A stretch of 64,000 nucleotides of DNA from Arsenophonus apicola (lineage in GTDB: Bacteria; Pseudomonadota; Gammaproteobacteria; Enterobacterales; Enterobacteriaceae): assembly GCF_020268605.1 (NCBI RefSeq), contig NZ_CP084222.1, forward strand, positions 1,798,001 through 1,862,000, given 5' to 3'. The position numbers and the translations under genes were made by a program. Shown here in pieces: positions 61,109-64,000 of this stretch (position 1 is its first letter; each line of letters opens with the position of its first letter). A model generated the notes under the pieces. It did not search any database. It was not told the DNA's origin and was given only the letters and a program-made list of their open reading frames with translations.

Positions 61109-62364
61109 TCATTGTTCTACATGTTCAGGTGTATATTTTACTCGTACTTCACCACTTATTAATTTTGGTAGTAAGGTGTCACGGAGTTTTTGTAGGGTTT
61201 GGATTTGCAATGCATTACTAACCAACTTTGGCTCAATAGATGCTAGGGTTTTATTGAATTGAATAATTACATCATTACTTGGTAGATTAAGAGTATACAT
61301 TGATAGATGAGACACATTAACTCGTTGTCTACCACTTGAACCTTCCATACAACTTTCTGCATATTCTTTAAAATCCTTATTACGACATAATATATATGCA
61401 AATAATGGATGAAAGTCAGATTTAGGTCTTAATACAATAAACTCTGTTGAACCCCAACCTACGTTATCTTGATATAAAAAGTGAATATAGCCTGCTTTGC
61501 CATTTTCAAGGCAAGGAGTAATACGAGCCAATAATGTATCCTGATTTATAAATTTTTGTCCTGATGTAAAGTCTCTATTATAATAACCGGATGCAGAAAA
61601 TGTATTTGTATTAAGACCTGCCATCTCTAAATATATTGCATTTGAACCTTTAAGCAAAATCCTTTTAGGATTGAAATTAATGATTTCATGTAATTCTACT
61701 TCTTTACAATAATCATTGCTAGTTTCCACAAACCACTGACGAAAAAGGGTTTCAGCCATCGCTTCTAAGGTTTTATTTTGGCGATGGAGTAAGTCAATTT
61801 TGTTATCTAACGAAGATAAGACTGAGGCAATGGCTTTTTGTTCTACCAACAATGGAACTGGAACATACATTTCTTTCAACGATGTTAACGGGTTGCTTAT
61901 TGATGGGACTCCAACTTGAGCTTCATATTTAAGTATTTGATACTGACCATAATCAGATTTGAAAAAATAGAATAAAAACTCTGAATTAATAATTGACTGA
62001 TTAACAGTCAACTTCATCCCTGACTGGGAAATAACATAGCGAGGATATTTATTATGAGGAATCAATGCAACTTGTCCAATAGTTCCTCTATGCGTAAAAA
62101 CAAGATCATTAGGCTTACAATTACTGCCAATTAACTCATCTGCTTTTTCATTTGTAAGATAAACAAAGTTACCATCAACATATTTCGCATAATCCATGTT
62201 AGTGCCACGTATAACTGGCACTCCAGCATCTACAAATTATCTGTTTTAATATTAGACCCAAAAGGCCCCATAGCTATCGCACGTTTATCATCAGATTTAA
62301 TATCTATAATTTTTTTGACTTGCCAATCAACAGGAATATCCCCAAATTCAGTTTGTTGTTTCAT
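61109..62364 (-). pseudogene. hsdS: type I restriction specificity subunit HsdS, one frameshift
   Basis: The ATG at 62364 overlaps the hsdM stop (ATGA). It reads MKQQTEFGDIPVDWQVKKII and GPFGSNIKTDN, then stops at about 62235. One extra T in AATTTG would give DNFVDAGVPVIRGTNMDYAK and continue to 61109 for 418 residues. Both target-recognition domains and both conserved spacers (LLVEQKAIASVLSSLDNKID, LQKLRDTLLPKLISGEV) are otherwise intact. A shorter product could start at an internal codon but would lack the beginning of the first domain. Confidence 0.85.
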
Positions 62365-63908
62365 ACCATCACCTTTGCCAAATTCTCAGCAATGGCCTGA
62401 TTGAGTTTTGCTTCTTCTTCTAACTGGGCTTCAAACTCCGCTTTTAGCTGAGTAAAACGCTGTTTAAAATCAAAATCATCTTCTTCGTCGGCCAGACCAA
62501 CATAACGCCCCGGCGTCAGGACATAATCCAGCTCAGCCACTTTCTCAACGGCTACCGATGCACAAAAACCGGCTACATCTTCGTATTCACCGCTTTTATT
62601 GCGCCAGTTATGGTAGGTCTCTGAAATTAGTTTAATATCCTCATCAGATAACACTTTGGTGCGACGATTAATCAAATGACCTAAATTACGGGCATCAATA
62701 AACAAAATTTCACCACTGCGGTTTTGATAGTGAGAGGAGTTGTGGCGGTCACGGCGCATAAACCATAATGCCGCTGGAATTTGGGTGTTAAGGAACAGCT
62801 TAGCTGGTAAGTTAACAATACAGTCAATCACATTGGCATCTTTCACTAAGGCAGCACGAATATCCCCTTCACCAGAAGTCTTCGAGGTTAACGCGCCTTT
62901 CGCCAATACTACGCCGGCTTGCCCTTTAGGTGACAAGTGATATAAAAAGTGCTGCATCCATGCAAAATTAGCATTACCAGCTGGTGGTACGCCATACTGC
63001 CAACGGGCGTCTTTACGCAGCTGTTCACCTGACCAATCAGATACGTTAAACGGAGGGTTGGCGATAATAAAATCAGCACGGAGGTCTTTGTGGGCGTCAT
63101 TTAGGAAAGAGCCTTCACTATTCCATTTTACTTGTTCAGAGTTAATACCCCGAATCGCCAAGTTCATTTTAGCCAACCGCCATGTGGTTTGATTAGATTC
63201 TTGACCGTAAATCGAGATGTTATCAATATTGCCCTGATGAGATTCAACAAACTTCTCTGACTGAACAAACATACCACCAGAACCGCAGCAGGGGTCAAAA
63301 ATACGCCCTTCATATGGCTCTAACATATTAACCAGTAAAGAGACTATCGATTTAGGCGTATAGAACTGGCCGCCTTGCTTACCTTCTGCTAGGGCAAATT
63401 CACCTAAGAAATACTCAAATACGTGTCCTAACACATCGGCGGAGCGCGATTTAGCATTGCCCAGTGCAATATCCCCTATAAGATCAATCAGCTCACCTAA
63501 AACTGTCGCATCTAGGTTTTGGCGGGCGTAGACTTTAGATAAAACCCCTTTTAATTGCGGGTTATCTTCTTCGATGGCTTCCATGGCTTTATCAACTAAT
63601 TTACCAATATTCGGTTGCTTAGCATGACTCAGCAAAGTCGCCCAACGTGTCTTCTCTGGCACAAAAAACACATTATAGGCAAGGTATTCATCACTATCTT
63701 CTGGATCTGCACCCGCAAACTCAGCCTGACCTTGGTTGAGCTTTTCATAGTGAGACTCAAACGAATCAGAAATATACTTTAAGAATATCAGCCCTAGTAC
63801 AACGTGTTTATATTCAGCCGCATCAATATTTTTACGCAATTTATCCGCAGCTTTCCACAGAATAACCTCTAAGGGCTCTGATTTAGTTTCTTTTGGTCTT
63901 CTGGCCAT
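62361..63908 (-). CDS. hsdM: type I DNA methyltransferase subunit HsdM
   Basis: 515 residues. N-terminal helices (LEVILWKAADKLRKNIDAAE, YKHVVLGLIFLKYISDSFES) are followed by the N6-adenine methylase core: the SAM motif IFDPCCGSGGM near 204 and NPPF at 284-287. The C-terminal helix contacts HsdS. It methylates the host recognition sites. Operon order hsdM-hsdS-hsdR. Confidence 0.96.
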   Translation of the reverse strand: MARRPKETKSEPLEVILWKAADKLRKNIDAAEYKHVVLGLIFLKYISDSFESHYEKLNQGQAEFAGADPEDSDEYLAYNVFFVPEKTRWATLLSHAKQPNIGKLVDKAMEAIEEDNPQLKGVLSKVYARQNLDATVLGELIDLIGDIALGNAKSRSADVLGHVFEYFLGEFALAEGKQGGQFYTPKSIVSLLVNMLEPYEGRIFDPCCGSGGMFVQSEKFVESHQGNIDNISIYGQESNQTTWRLAKMNLAIRGINSEQVKWNSEGSFLNDAHKDLRADFIIANPPFNVSDWSGEQLRKDARWQYGVPPAGNANFAWMQHFLYHLSPKGQAGVVLAKGALTSKTSGEGDIRAALVKDANVIDCIVNLPAKLFLNTQIPAALWFMRRDRHNSSHYQNRSGEILFIDARNLGHLINRRTKVLSDEDIKLISETYHNWRNKSGEYEDVAGFCASVAVEKVAELDYVLTPGRYVGLADEEDDFDFKQRFTQLKAEFEAQLEEEAKLNQAIAENLAKVMV

Positions 63909-64000
63909 AGTTCAATTACTTGTATCAATAAAAAATAATAGAACTATTGTTACCTATTTATAAACAGAAATCTAATAGATCATCCTAATAACTTGTGATG

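Overview
The window looks like a chromosome segment of an A+T-rich gammaproteobacterium of the Enterobacterales. Its housekeeping genes match E. coli proteins closely and keep the E. coli local order in several blocks: ruvCAB-yebC-nudB-aspS, cmoAB, ynhF-purR-punR-punC-ribE-mdtK-valVW, mdtH-rimJ-murJ, and kdsA-sirB1-prmC-prfA-hemA / lolB-ispE-prs-ychH-pth-ychF. Low G+C, loss of genes expected inside these blocks (cfa, sirB2, yceH/yceM) and broken genes point to a host-restricted Morganellaceae such as the insect symbiont Arsenophonus. The genus is an inference, not a search result.

Positions 1 to about 22,670 are the early, regulatory, lysis and integration part of a lambdoid prophage; the structural genes must lie to the left of the window. 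The leftward arm (read right to left) carries cII, a replication initiator, a primase-helicase, NinB, Rha, an HNH protein, antiterminator Q with a pR'/terminator pair, holin, SAR endolysin, Rz/Rz1 and an antirepressor operon. The rightward arm carries N, a sliding-clamp-like protein, a DUF262/DUF1524 nuclease (probable defence cargo), a pentapeptide-repeat protein, a P-loop ATPase with a single-strand-binding-like partner, an AntA/KilAC antirepressor, xis and int.

The most striking feature is between them. Two complete lambda-type immunity regions stand in tandem, each with nutR, cro, operators, repressor gene, pL, nutL, an N-leader stem and N. Module A is at 10,399-11,921 and module B at 12,014-13,999. 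The two pL leaders share a 108-bp repeat starting at the predicted transcription start. Repressor A is short with no self-cleaving domain, while repressor B is a LexA-type self-cleaving repressor. C4-like antisense leader structures and three antirepressor-type genes add further layers.

The prophage is decaying, or its assembly is imperfect. At least eight of its genes are broken by one-base indels, nearly all in homopolymer runs, including int, so it is probably unable to excise as written. It appears to sit inside a chitin-binding (AA10/LPMO-like) gene, whose 5' part remains at 22,645-23,088.

The chromosomal part (23,490-57,528) encodes Holliday-junction processing, aspartyl- and arginyl-tRNA synthetases, tRNA wobble modification, purine regulation and efflux, riboflavin synthesis, lipid II flipping, release factor 1 with its methylase, haem and isoprenoid precursors, PRPP and KDO-8-P synthesis, plus two tRNA-Val and one tRNA-Ser genes. 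One tRNA-Val copy has lost the invariant C56, punR carries an indel, and the window ends in a type I restriction operon (hsdM-hsdS-hsdR) whose hsdS is frameshifted.
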